The translations under genes and the position numbers were made by a program. From Mesorhizobium loti (lineage in GTDB: Bacteria; Pseudomonadota; Alphaproteobacteria; Rhizobiales; Rhizobiaceae): a stretch of 64,000 nucleotides of DNA. The notes under the pieces were generated by a model. That model had not been told where the DNA came from. It saw nothing but the letters and a program-made list of their open reading frames with translations, and did no database searches. Where the stretch lies: the NCBI GenBank assembly GCA_014189435.1, contig CP050293.1:4841001-4905000 (forward strand), read 5' to 3'. Positions 25,298 through 34,469 of this stretch are shown here, piece after piece (position 1 is the stretch's first letter; every line of letters starts with the position of its first letter).

Positions 25298-26518
25298 ATG
25301 AAGATCGTTCATGTGCTCACCAGACTGCTTCGGGCAGGTTCCGAAGAGAACACATTGGCCTGCTGTCTAGCTCAGGCGCGGCACGGCCACGACGTGCTTT
25401 TGGTTCACGGCGAGGAGTACGACCCGAGTTTGCGGGCGTCCGTTGCCCAAGCCGTTCGGGTAGTGACCCTGGAAAAACTCATCAATTCGATTTCACCATC
25501 CCGTGACATTTCTGCGTTCGGGCAACTCACTCGCCTTATGCGCGATTGGCGGCCTGACATCGTGCACACACATCAAAGCAAAGCCGGCATCGTCGGCCGC
25601 CTTGCCGCCAAGGAAGCCAATATCCCTTGCATCATCCATGGCGTGCACATTTTGCCTTTCGTCCATGTGGGCAACGCGCGGAGGCTGATATTTCTGGGTG
25701 CCGAACGCCTGGCCGCGAAGTTCACACGCGCTTTCATCGATGTCAGCCAGGCTATGCGCGACATTTGCATCGCCAATCATCTGGGCAGTCCCGATCAGCA
25801 CCATGTCGTTCACTCCGGCTTCGATCTGGCACGCTTCGCGAACGCGCAATGGCCGCAAGAACCGCATCTGCTCCTGGGGACGGCTGCCGGAGAGCCAAAG
25901 CCACCGGTGGTCCTGATGCTGGCTGCACTGGAACCGAGAAAACGCCATGTCGAGTTCATTGAATCATTCGGGCAAGTCGTCGACCGAATTCCGAACGTGC
26001 GACTGATGCTGGCCGGTGAAGGGCCAGCGCGATCCGCCGTTGAATCGGCCATTGAACGATCCCCGTTCGCAAACAACGTTCGCATGATCGGCTACCATTG
26101 CGAGCCTGAACGACTGATCAGCCTGGCGGATGTATGTGTGCTGACGTCGATGCGAGAAGGATTGCCTCGGGTCATGATGCAGTATCTGGCGGGTGGTCGA
26201 GCCAGTGTGGTCTCGCACTTGCCGGGAGTGGAAGAGGTTGTGAAGCATGGCGTGAATGGAATTGTAACGCCAGCGGACGACGTGGGCGCCGCAGCGGCGG
26301 CGGTCGCCGATCTTCTCCAAAATGAGCACTGCCGCGCTCGACTGGCTGACAGTGCGAAACTCACCGACCTTTCATCCTGGGGACTGGATTCCATGTGCGA
26401 CAGGGTCGAGCTGATTTATCAATCCGTCCTGGAGTCAGCCCTTTCGGCCGCAAGGCCAAACGACGCACGAATTCGCGACCGCCTCGTAAAGCAAACCTCA
26501 GGGCTGCACGGATTTTGA
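25298..26518 (+). CDS. GT4-family glycosyltransferase
   Basis: A protein of 406 residues with the GT-B fold: N-terminal MKIVHVLTRLLRAGSEENT, VHTHQSKAGIVGRLAA for acceptor-side binding, then a nucleotide-sugar domain with LMLAALEPRKRHVEFI and VLTSMREGLPRVMMQYLAGG. In the E-x7-E motif of GT4 enzymes the second Glu is Gln here (EGLPRVMMQ), which may affect donor binding. ATG 25298 has GAGG upstream. It is the only dedicated glycosyltransferase in the locus apart from the ExoY initiator, so the repeat unit is either very simple or is completed elsewhere. Confidence 0.9.
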   Translation: MKIVHVLTRLLRAGSEENTLACCLAQARHGHDVLLVHGEEYDPSLRASVAQAVRVVTLEKLINSISPSRDISAFGQLTRLMRDWRPDIVHTHQSKAGIVGRLAAKEANIPCIIHGVHILPFVHVGNARRLIFLGAERLAAKFTRAFIDVSQAMRDICIANHLGSPDQHHVVHSGFDLARFANAQWPQEPHLLLGTAAGEPKPPVVLMLAALEPRKRHVEFIESFGQVVDRIPNVRLMLAGEGPARSAVESAIERSPFANNVRMIGYHCEPERLISLADVCVLTSMREGLPRVMMQYLAGGRASVVSHLPGVEEVVKHGVNGIVTPADDVGAAAAAVADLLQNEHCRARLADSAKLTDLSSWGLDSMCDRVELIYQSVLESALSAARPNDARIRDRLVKQTSGLHGF

Positions 26519-26648
26519 TCCCTTTTGCTGCTTCGAAGGTGCGCGAATTTCCAAGGCTTACTTCTCGAACTGAACGAATACCCTGCTGTCACACTCCGAC
26601 AAATGGCGATTGGAGCTGACGGCAGGCAAGACAACCGGAGTACCGACG

Positions 26649-28022
26649 ATGTGTATGCGTGCCGATCAGCAATTTCTTTCCAAGCCTTTGCGAATGAAGA
26701 ATTGGGGCCGACGACTATTTCTCGGATACGAACCCGCGGCTGGCCGCGTGCTCGCATTGATCGGTGGCCTCGCCATTGCCTTTGTTCTGCTCACCGCGGA
26801 TGCATCCCGCGCGGATGGATATACATTCGACACCGGTGACATCCTGCGGGTATCCGTGATTGGCGAGCAATCCTATCCGCTGGAAGTCGTGGTCGATGAT
26901 CGAGGCTCGATATCACTTCCCATGTTGGGTGATATCCAAGCGCGCGGCCTCACCAGCGTTGCCCTTTCGCAGGCCATTCAGCGTGCATTTCAGCAGCAGA
27001 AGCTCATCCTCGAGCCTTTCGTGAAAGTGGAGATCGGCCAGTACCGGCCATTCTTTATTTCCGGAACGGTAGCTCATCCCGGATCGTACCCGTTTCAACC
27101 CGGAATTACTGTTCGCCATGCACTCGCCATAGCAGGCGGCTTCCGGGCTACCGCCGCGGGAAACACGGAGCCGGCCCTGCAAATAGCTGATCTCCGCAGC
27201 GCGCGCGCAGGTCTGGCGATCGAAGAATATCGTTTGAAGGTCCGGCTCGCCCGGCTCCAGGCCGAAAGCCGACAGGATAAGTCCTTCGTTGCTCCGCCGG
27301 ATCCGCCAGTCGAGTTTGGCGGACACTTGATTGCCGAGATCGTCGCGTCCGAACAAGCGCAGTTGGACGCCCGGCTTGCCGCGTATCGGGACGACATTTC
27401 CTACCTCGATGTCTCATTGGATCAGGCCCGGAAGGAAGCAGATATGGTCGCCGCCGCGCGAAAAGAACGGGAAAAGACCGCGAACATTCAACTCGAGGAA
27501 CTGCAATCTGCCCGATCACTGCGGGAAAAAGGTCTGATAACCAACTCGACTGTCATGACGGCGGAGAGAGCCCATACCAGCTATCGCGCCGAACTTGCTC
27601 AGACCGAGCTGCAGCAGGAACAAGCGCAGCAGGCGATGCTGAATTCGGAGAGTGAGCTGAGAAAAAAGAAGCAGGGTTATGAGATGGACTTGATCTCGCA
27701 GACCCAGGATACGCAGGTCGAGCTGGGGAAAATTCAAAGTCAGATAAGGTACGTTGCCGACAAGCTTCTCTTTATCTTCACATATGGCGAGCAGAGGACC
27801 TTCGACGACTTGCAAGGCTCTGTGAAGATTTCGATTTTCAGGCGTGACCAGAAAGTCGCCCACGACATCGTCGCCGATGAAAATACGGAAGTCAGGGCTG
27901 GCGATGTCATCGAGGTTTCGATTGTGGCCAACAAAGGGTTCTACGCACCCGACACTTCCGGAACAATGGCGGCCCCAAAGGCGGAAGGCTCGGCCCTCCA
28001 GCCGAGTATTCTCGGCCAATAG
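26649..28022 (+). CDS. Polysaccharide export protein (OPX/Wza family, ExoF-like)
   Basis: A protein of 457 residues. A hydrophobic signal segment (LALIGGLAIAFVLL) is followed by the Poly_export domain, YTFDTGDILRVSVIGEQSYP to FVKVEIGQYRP, then an SLBB beta-grasp domain (FFISGTVAHPGSYPFQPG) and a long coiled coil (about residues 255-370). It ends with a second beta-grasp-like region near KISIFRRD. The coiled-coil extension resembles rhizobial ExoF rather than classical Wza. It should form the periplasmic/outer-membrane exit for the polysaccharide with the Wzz-type kinase. ATG 26649 has GGAG upstream. Confidence 0.9.
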   Translation: MCMRADQQFLSKPLRMKNWGRRLFLGYEPAAGRVLALIGGLAIAFVLLTADASRADGYTFDTGDILRVSVIGEQSYPLEVVVDDRGSISLPMLGDIQARGLTSVALSQAIQRAFQQQKLILEPFVKVEIGQYRPFFISGTVAHPGSYPFQPGITVRHALAIAGGFRATAAGNTEPALQIADLRSARAGLAIEEYRLKVRLARLQAESRQDKSFVAPPDPPVEFGGHLIAEIVASEQAQLDARLAAYRDDISYLDVSLDQARKEADMVAAARKEREKTANIQLEELQSARSLREKGLITNSTVMTAERAHTSYRAELAQTELQQEQAQQAMLNSESELRKKKQGYEMDLISQTQDTQVELGKIQSQIRYVADKLLFIFTYGEQRTFDDLQGSVKISIFRRDQKVAHDIVADENTEVRAGDVIEVSIVANKGFYAPDTSGTMAAPKAEGSALQPSILGQ

Positions 28023-28105
28023 CACGAACACATGCCCGCTTACTCGAGCACGGCTTTGCTTCAGGCCCGCGGTCTCGCAACGCTTTCATCTTCGGAACCT
28101 TGATT

Positions 28106-30298
28106 ATGATGATTAGGGCAGCATTGACAGTCGTGGGGGGCCGCCTCCGCCGGGCGAATTCCCATGTCGAGACGGAGCAGAGACAGCAAACCCTGCTCCG
28201 TGCAACGGCGCGCCGCAAGATGTTACTTCGCGCCCCGCGCCGCCGTGCCATCGTCCGATCGCGCATTCCAGGTGCAATCCTGCTCCTCCTCGCTCTTGTG
28301 CTTGCGGGAGTTGCATTTCTGTCGCGCCTCGTTGATCTGGGGCAGAACTGGCCGACGCGGCCGTGGACCGATCTCGTGGCCGACTGGCGCTATTTTTCCG
28401 ATCCGCTGGTCTTGCTGGCCGGCCCGGACGCTCTTCCGGTTTGGCTGGGGATCGCAACCCTGGGCTTGCTGCTCATACTAGCCGCCCGCAAGGCAAGGCG
28501 AAGGAGCGGCTTGCCAAGCGCGTTCGCGAACGCCCGCGCCAAACCCTCGGTAAGGGACATCCAGCCACCGCCGGGTTCGGAACTGGCCTATGCGTTGCGC
28601 TCCTGCAAGGCAGCATTCACGGGCGTCGCGGCTTTTAGCGGCGTGAGCAACATCCTCATGCTGACCGGCGCGATGTTCATGTTGCAGGTTTATGATCGCG
28701 TACTGCCAAGCCGCAGCGTTCCGACTCTGGTGGCCATGGCGATATTGGCCGGCGTTCTGTTTGTCGGGCAGGCGGTCATCGATCTCGTGCGCGGCCGCAT
28801 CATGACCCGGATCGGCGCTGAACTGGACGAAACGGTCGGGGGACGCGTGTTCACCGCCGTGTCAAGGCTGCCCTTGTACATCGGCCAGCAGGGCGACGGG
28901 CTGCAGCCGCAGCGCGATCTCGACAACATCCGCACATTTCTCTCGAGCCCCGGGCCCAGCACGCTCTTCGACTTCCCGTGGCTGCCCTTTTATCTGGCGA
29001 TCATCTGGAGCCTTCATCCGACCCTCGGGATCACCGCCATTTGCGGCGCGATCGTGTTGGTGACGCTGACGGCCGCGACCGAGGTCTTTACGCGCAAACC
29101 GATGGGCGCCGCGGTTCTGACAGGTTTGCGGCGCAACAGCTTCGCCGAGGCCAGTCGCCGCAACGCTGAGGTCCTTGCGGCAATGGGCATGGGCAAGCGC
29201 CTGCACGACCATTGGCGGGAAGCGAGCCGCGAATATCTTACGCAACAGCAGCGTGTCAGCGATCTAGTCGGAGGCTTCGGCAGCTTCGCCCGCGCCTTTC
29301 GACTGATGCTCCAGTCGGCAATGCTGGGTGTGGGCGCCTGGCTGGTGATCCAGGGCGAGGCGACGTCCGGGGTCATTATCGCCGGCTCCATCCTTGCGGG
29401 CCGTGCGCTTGCACCTGTTGATCTTGCCATCGCCCATTGGCGCAACTTCGTGGCCGCGCGCCAAAGCTGGAGCAGGCTGAGCAAGGTGCTCGCCCGATTG
29501 CCGCAGGACGCTCAGCCGATGGCACTTCCGGTGCCCAGTTCGAATCTGACGGTGGAGTGCATCGCGATCGGCGCTCCTGGCGTGCAACGGATCATCGTGC
29601 AAGGCGTGGACTTCAGCCTGGACGCCGGCTCGGTGCTCGGCATCATCGGATCAAGCGGTTCCGGCAAATCGAGCCTCGTTCGGGGGCTGGTCGGCGCATG
29701 GCGACCGATGGCTGGCCGCATCAAGCTGGATGGCGCCGCGCTCGATCAGTGGTCGTCGGAGCGCCTTGGCCGCTACATAGGTTACCTTCCGCAGGACGTC
29801 GAACTGTTCGCAGGAACGGTTGCAGCCAACATCGCCCGCTTCGAACCTGGATCGGACCCACATGCCATCGTTGCCGCCGCCCGCGCTGCCGGTGTCCATG
29901 AGCTGATCATTGGTCTTCCCAATGGCTACGAGACGCAGATCGGCGAGGGTGGAACCGCGCTTTCAGCCGGGCAGCGTCAGCGGGTTGCGCTGGCACGCGC
30001 GCTCTATCGCGACCCGTTCCTGGTCGTCCTCGACGAGCCCAACTCCAATCTCGACATCGAAGGCGAAATGGCGCTTGCCGAGGCCATCCTCGCAATCAAG
30101 GCGCGCGGCGGCATTGTGGCGATCGTGGCCCACCGCCCGAACATTCTCACCACTGTGGATTTCCTGCTGATGATGAAAGGTGGGCAGATGCACATGTTCG
30201 GCACGAGACAGTGCGTTCTGTCCAAGCTCTTTCCGATGCCACAGGTCATGCCCGAGAGCCTCCAGCCTGTTTCAAGTTCACCCCAACTGCCGAATTGA
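28106..30298 (+). CDS. Type I secretion ABC transporter with N-terminal membrane extension (PrsD-like)
   Basis: ABC exporter of about 730 residues. The type I core begins near residue 160 (ALRSCKAAFTGVAAFSGVSN, then [16 protein letters not shown]), with Walker A GSSGSGKSS near 515, signature LSAGQRQR near 618 (Ala where Gly is usual) and Walker B LVVLDEPNSNLD near 640. Ahead of it lie about 150 residues carrying two extra hydrophobic helices (about 55-75 and 112-130) that the exporter at 12445 lacks. It pairs with the HlyD gene 13 bases downstream and probably exports the RTX proteins of this locus. The N-terminal start is uncertain (TTG 28100, ATG 28106 or 28109). Confidence 0.92.
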   Translation: MMIRAALTVVGGRLRRANSHVETEQRQQTLLRATARRKMLLRAPRRRAIVRSRIPGAILLLLALVLAGVAFLSRLVDLGQNWPTRPWTDLVADWRYFSDPLVLLAGPDALPVWLGIATLGLLLILAARKARRRSGLPSAFANARAKPSVRDIQPPPGSELAYALRSCKAAFTGVAAFSGVSNILMLTGAMFMLQVYDRVLPSRSVPTLVAMAILAGVLFVGQAVIDLVRGRIMTRIGAELDETVGGRVFTAVSRLPLYIGQQGDGLQPQRDLDNIRTFLSSPGPSTLFDFPWLPFYLAIIWSLHPTLGITAICGAIVLVTLTAATEVFTRKPMGAAVLTGLRRNSFAEASRRNAEVLAAMGMGKRLHDHWREASREYLTQQQRVSDLVGGFGSFARAFRLMLQSAMLGVGAWLVIQGEATSGVIIAGSILAGRALAPVDLAIAHWRNFVAARQSWSRLSKVLARLPQDAQPMALPVPSSNLTVECIAIGAPGVQRIIVQGVDFSLDAGSVLGIIGSSGSGKSSLVRGLVGAWRPMAGRIKLDGAALDQWSSERLGRYIGYLPQDVELFAGTVAANIARFEPGSDPHAIVAAARAAGVHELIIGLPNGYETQIGEGGTALSAGQRQRVALARALYRDPFLVVLDEPNSNLDIEGEMALAEAILAIKARGGIVAIVAHRPNILTTVDFLLMMKGGQMHMFGTRQCVLSKLFPMPQVMPESLQPVSSSPQLPN

Positions 30299-30311
30299 TG
30301 GAAACGGACAC

Positions 30312-31631
30312 ATGACGGCTGCGATTTTGAGCCGATCGCTTTCCAACCGGCGATCCATTCGCCGCAACCTGCTGGGCGGGACGACCGTCGTCGCATTGCT
30401 CGTCGGCGGAATGGGAGTCTGGGCCGGGACGGTGGACATTTCGGGAGCAGTGATTTCGCATGGCGCGGTGGTCGTCGAGACCAGCGAAAAGAAAGTGCAA
30501 CACCCGACCGGCGGCGTGGTCGGCAAGATCTTCGTGCGCGATGGCGACCGTGTGCGGGCCGGAGATATCTTGGTCCAGCTCAGCGACACCATTCCGCGTG
30601 CCAGTTTGGCTTACGTGACAAAGAACCTGGATGAGCTCTATGCGCGAAAGTCCCGGCTCGAAGCCGAGCGTGACGGCGTTGAGCGAATGACGCTTGCCCC
30701 AATGCTCGTGGCGCGAATGGACGACCCTGAGATTGCCGCCACGGTGGCCAGCGAACAACGGCTCTTCGAGCTTCGTCGAACCGAGGTGTCTGGCAACAAG
30801 GCACGCTTGCGCGAACGCATCGAACAGCTCGGGAAACAGATCGAAGGCTATGCGGCCCAGGAATCGGCAAAGACGAAGGAGATCGAGCTGATCCAAGACG
30901 AACTCGTCGACATCCGCAGCCTTGTCAAGATGAAGCTCACCCTCAAGTCGAAGCTGACCGAATATGAACGCGAGGCAGCACGCATCGAGGGCGAGCGGGC
31001 GCAACTTGCGTCGAGCATGGCGCAGGCAAAGGGCGCAATCGCCGAAGTCGAGTTGCAGATCCTGCAGCTGGACAAGGAGTTCTCCAGCGAGACCGGAAGC
31101 GAACTGCGCGAGGTCGAGGCCAAGATTGCCGAGTTCGAGGAGCGAAACGTCACCGCCGAGGACCAGCTGTCACGCATCGATATTCGCGCTCCCGCCAGCG
31201 GCACGGTCCATCAATCTTCAGTCCATACCGTGGGCGGCGTGATCAGCGCGGGGGAGCCGATCATGCTGATCGTGCCCGACACCGACACTCTCACGGTCGA
31301 GGTGAAGGCCGCTCCGCAGGACATCGATCAGCTCTTGATCGGCCAGCGCGCGCTTCTTCGCTTCACCGCCTTCAACGTCCGCACGACGCCCGAAACAGAA
31401 GGTGTGGTGTCCATGATCGCGGCCGACGTAACGCGCGATCAGCACACCAACGAAGTCTACTACGTGGTCCGCATCACACCCGACCCGAAGGATTCGAAGA
31501 AACTCGGCCCTGTCTCGCTCCTTCCCGGCATGCCGGTGGAAGCATTCATACGCACTGGCGACCGCAAGGTGCTCTCCTACCTGATGAAGCCTTTGACGGA
31601 CCAGATGATGCGCGCGTTCAGGGACCAATAG
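30312..31631 (+). CDS. Type I secretion periplasmic adaptor (HlyD/PrsE family)
   Basis: Membrane-fusion protein of 439 residues. One transmembrane helix at about 20-40 is followed by KKVQHPTGGVVGKIFVRDGD (lipoyl half), a long coiled coil (about 95-280), IDIRAPASGTVHQSSVHTVG and a conserved C-terminus ending LMKPLTDQMMRAFRDQ. It is translated just after its ABC partner. The C-terminal ending closely parallels that of the adaptor at 11112, so both are of the Prs type. Confidence 0.93.
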   Translation: MTAAILSRSLSNRRSIRRNLLGGTTVVALLVGGMGVWAGTVDISGAVISHGAVVVETSEKKVQHPTGGVVGKIFVRDGDRVRAGDILVQLSDTIPRASLAYVTKNLDELYARKSRLEAERDGVERMTLAPMLVARMDDPEIAATVASEQRLFELRRTEVSGNKARLRERIEQLGKQIEGYAAQESAKTKEIELIQDELVDIRSLVKMKLTLKSKLTEYEREAARIEGERAQLASSMAQAKGAIAEVELQILQLDKEFSSETGSELREVEAKIAEFEERNVTAEDQLSRIDIRAPASGTVHQSSVHTVGGVISAGEPIMLIVPDTDTLTVEVKAAPQDIDQLLIGQRALLRFTAFNVRTTPETEGVVSMIAADVTRDQHTNEVYYVVRITPDPKDSKKLGPVSLLPGMPVEAFIRTGDRKVLSYLMKPLTDQMMRAFRDQ

Positions 31632-31697
31632 CCGCGCGGCCCAGCTTGTCGTGCGGCTCGGCGCAATATTCTCACCTTCGCAACGGAGACTCGTCAG

Positions 31698-32573
31698 ATG
31701 GCAACAGGGCTGAAACCTCCGATTTTTCTGATCGGCAACTATCGGTCGGGCACAACAATTGCGCAAAAATTGATCGGGCTGCACCCCGACATCGTTACCT
31801 GGTACGAACCGAAAACATTGTGGCTATACGCCGATCCGGCGCGGCGTCATGACGAATTTGGCGAAACCGATGCCACCGAAAAGGTCGCTCGTTACATTCG
31901 TGGCCGGTTCCTTGAATACCAGTCGCGGCACGGCGACCGACAAATCATGGAAAACACGCCTGCCAATGTCTTGCGCGTTCCGTTTGTCCACGAAATTTTT
32001 CCGGAGGCCATATTTCTGTATATTACGAGGAATCCATTCTCGTACATAAGCTCGATGGAGCTTAAATGGCAGCGGGCAAAGTCTATGAAGGGCCTGATAC
32101 GGCTCTTGAAACTCACTCCCGTCACGCAGATTCCTTATTACGCAAACGACCTCATAAGACAGATAGTCACAAAAAGGCTATTGGGGAAAAAATATACATC
32201 GATCTATGGGCCGCGTTACAAGGGCATAGATCGGGATTTGAAGGAGCAAGAAAAGTTGACGGTGATCGCGCGCCAGTGGGCGCGTGGCAATCGAAAGGCT
32301 CGAGAAGATCTCGCCAGGCTGGGCAACGGCCGCGTGCTGTCTTTTCGCTATGAAGATTTGATACAGGATCCCGAGTTTGTCTTGCGGCGCATCTATGAAC
32401 ATTGCGGACTGAACTGCACCGACGATATCGCTCGCACGGCCAAGGAGATGATCGACCCCGGCCGCCAGCAGAAGTGGCTCCGCCTCGAACGGAAGGATCT
32501 GTCGGCTATCATACCGGAGGTCCGGGATGAGATGGAGTTCTATCGCTACGAAATCCCTTCGCTCCTTCAGTGA
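31698..32573 (+). CDS. PAPS-dependent sulfotransferase family protein
   Basis: A protein of 291 residues with the 5'-phosphosulfate-binding loop IGNYRSGTT at about 12-20 and the 3'-phosphate-binding segment FLYITRNPFSYISSMELKW near 107-125, then LSFRYEDLIQDPEFVLRRIY. It would move sulfate from PAPS to a carbohydrate or other acceptor. Its place between the export genes and the flippase suggests sulfation of the polysaccharide. The CysNC gene at 55118 could supply PAPS. Confidence 0.88.
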   Translation: MATGLKPPIFLIGNYRSGTTIAQKLIGLHPDIVTWYEPKTLWLYADPARRHDEFGETDATEKVARYIRGRFLEYQSRHGDRQIMENTPANVLRVPFVHEIFPEAIFLYITRNPFSYISSMELKWQRAKSMKGLIRLLKLTPVTQIPYYANDLIRQIVTKRLLGKKYTSIYGPRYKGIDRDLKEQEKLTVIARQWARGNRKAREDLARLGNGRVLSFRYEDLIQDPEFVLRRIYEHCGLNCTDDIARTAKEMIDPGRQQKWLRLERKDLSAIIPEVRDEMEFYRYEIPSLLQ

Positions 32574-32799
32574 GTAAGGCGCCGGGCGCGGCGGACGGCA
32601 CGCGGCCGACGCCTCCCTGATGACCGATGCGATCGTGATGTCGTGCAGGCACGGTAGCGCCGCCGAGCATCATGGATCGTTCGTCCCTGTGCGAATCGGG
32701 CCCGAGGGCAATCAAATCCCCAAGTCCGTTGTGTAGCTCGGCGGATCCAGGAAAACGCAATGGCCGCCTGTTTGGGCCGGCCGAGGAGTGGAGAGAGGC

Positions 32800-34305
32800 G
32801 TGAGCAACAACGGGCGCGGGTTGGCAAAACAAAGTGTCGTGGGCATGTTCTGGACGGCTCTGTCCATGGGCGCCCTCGCCGTCGCGGAGCTTGTCGCACT
32901 TCTCATCCTGGCCCGGCTGCTATCGCCCAATGAGTTCGGCCTTTACTCCGCGGCCCTGATCATCATCAAGTTTTCGGCGATCTTCCAGGGACTTGGCATT
33001 ACTCCCGCGATCGTGCAGCGACCCGTTCTGGAAGAGCGGCATCTCCGGGTCGGGTTCACCTTGTCGTGCCTCCTCGGCCTCGTTGTGTCCGCATTGGTCT
33101 GGGTGATGGCACCGGCAATTGCCGGCCTCCTTCGACTAGCCGATCTGGCTCCGGTCGTTCGTGCGATCTGCTTCGTATTCCTTTTCCAGGGGGCGTCCAT
33201 GGTGGCATTGGCCGCGGCCCAGCGCGCGCTGCGATTCCGCTGGCTGGCGCTCGTCGATGCCTGCGCCTTCGCTACCGGCTACGTCGTTGCCGGTCCGGTT
33301 CTGGCTTGGCTCGGCTTCGGCATTTGGGCGCTTGTCGGCGCGCTCCTGATCCAGCAATTCATCCGCATGATCGTGCTGCTCGCGGGCCAGCGGCATCCGA
33401 TGCGGCCATTGCTGGAGCGGCGCGCCATCGTCGAACTGCTCTATTTCGGGAGTGGCTTCACCATTGCGCGGGTGTGCAATTATCTCGCCACCCAGGCGGA
33501 CAGGCTTGTCGTGGGCCGCTGGCTCGGCGCCGATGCGCTCGGCCTGTACGGCCTGTCGTCACAGCTCATGACGACGCCCGCGGTCATCGTCGGTCAGGTT
33601 CTCGATCGCGTGCTGTTCCCGACCATGGCACTGGTCCAGGAGCAGCCCGCGCGGCTTGCCCGTGCCTATCGCAGCGCGGTCGCGGGTTGCGCTCTGCTCG
33701 TTCTGCCAGCCAGTGTGGTCGTGGCGATCGTCGCGCCCGAGTTGGTTGTGGTCATTCTGGGACGGGGGTGGATAGGCGTTGTCGCCCCGCTGCAGATCCT
33801 GGCGTTCAGCATGCTGTTCCGCACGAGCTACAAGCTTAGCGATTCCGTCTCGCGCGCTACCGGCACGGTCTACGCTCGCGCCTGGCGCCAGGCCGTTTTC
33901 ACCATCGGCGTCTTCGCCGGATCCTTCATAGGGCAACACTGGGGCATAGAAGGTGTGGCGTTCGGCGTCGGCGCCGCCTTCGGGATCAACTTCTTCCTCA
34001 TGGCACAGTTGAGCCTCCGGGTGACCGGGATGACGTGGGCGGACTTCTTCGTGGCGCACCTGCCTGGCCTCGCGCTCGCCGGCGTTGTCGGGACCGGCGT
34101 CTGGGCACTCGTGGAATGGCTGCGCGAGTTCCAGCTATCTCCTCTTCTCCTGCTCATCGAAACAGCATTGCTGGCATCCGCTGGGGGCTTGCTGCTGTGC
34201 TGGATCCTGCCGTCGCTGTTCCTTGGACGGGACGGCCTATCACTGCTGCGTCTGCTCGCGGCCGTAGCGCCCGCCTGGCCCAGACTGAAGAAGGCAACAG
34301 ACTGA
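32800..34305 (+). CDS. Wzx/ExoT-type polysaccharide flippase (MATE-like fold)
   Basis: Integral membrane protein of 501 residues with 12-14 hydrophobic helices. The N-terminal pattern SVVGMFWTALSMGALAVAEL and LARLLSPNEFGLYSAALIII, with GITPAIVQRP, is typical of lipopolysaccharide/oligosaccharide flippases. It should move the lipid-linked repeat unit across the inner membrane for polymerisation by the Wzy-type protein at 48610. The GTG at 32800 follows GGAGAGAGG; an in-frame GTG 12 bases earlier is less likely. Confidence 0.9.
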   Translation: MSNNGRGLAKQSVVGMFWTALSMGALAVAELVALLILARLLSPNEFGLYSAALIIIKFSAIFQGLGITPAIVQRPVLEERHLRVGFTLSCLLGLVVSALVWVMAPAIAGLLRLADLAPVVRAICFVFLFQGASMVALAAAQRALRFRWLALVDACAFATGYVVAGPVLAWLGFGIWALVGALLIQQFIRMIVLLAGQRHPMRPLLERRAIVELLYFGSGFTIARVCNYLATQADRLVVGRWLGADALGLYGLSSQLMTTPAVIVGQVLDRVLFPTMALVQEQPARLARAYRSAVAGCALLVLPASVVVAIVAPELVVVILGRGWIGVVAPLQILAFSMLFRTSYKLSDSVSRATGTVYARAWRQAVFTIGVFAGSFIGQHWGIEGVAFGVGAAFGINFFLMAQLSLRVTGMTWADFFVAHLPGLALAGVVGTGVWALVEWLREFQLSPLLLLIETALLASAGGLLLCWILPSLFLGRDGLSLLRLLAAVAPAWPRLKKATD

Positions 34306-34469
34306 TCAGGGATAGAAGTCAACCCTTGTGCCCGACCGGCGGGCCATGGCCTTCGTGTCACGGCTTTCACGCGCGGCGCCGTGCTCGATCTGGGGTCGGA
34401 AACTGACGCCCTGTCGGGCACGCCGAGATTCCGGCCTTGGTCGAGGGAAATGCCGAAAGGAGATTCGAC

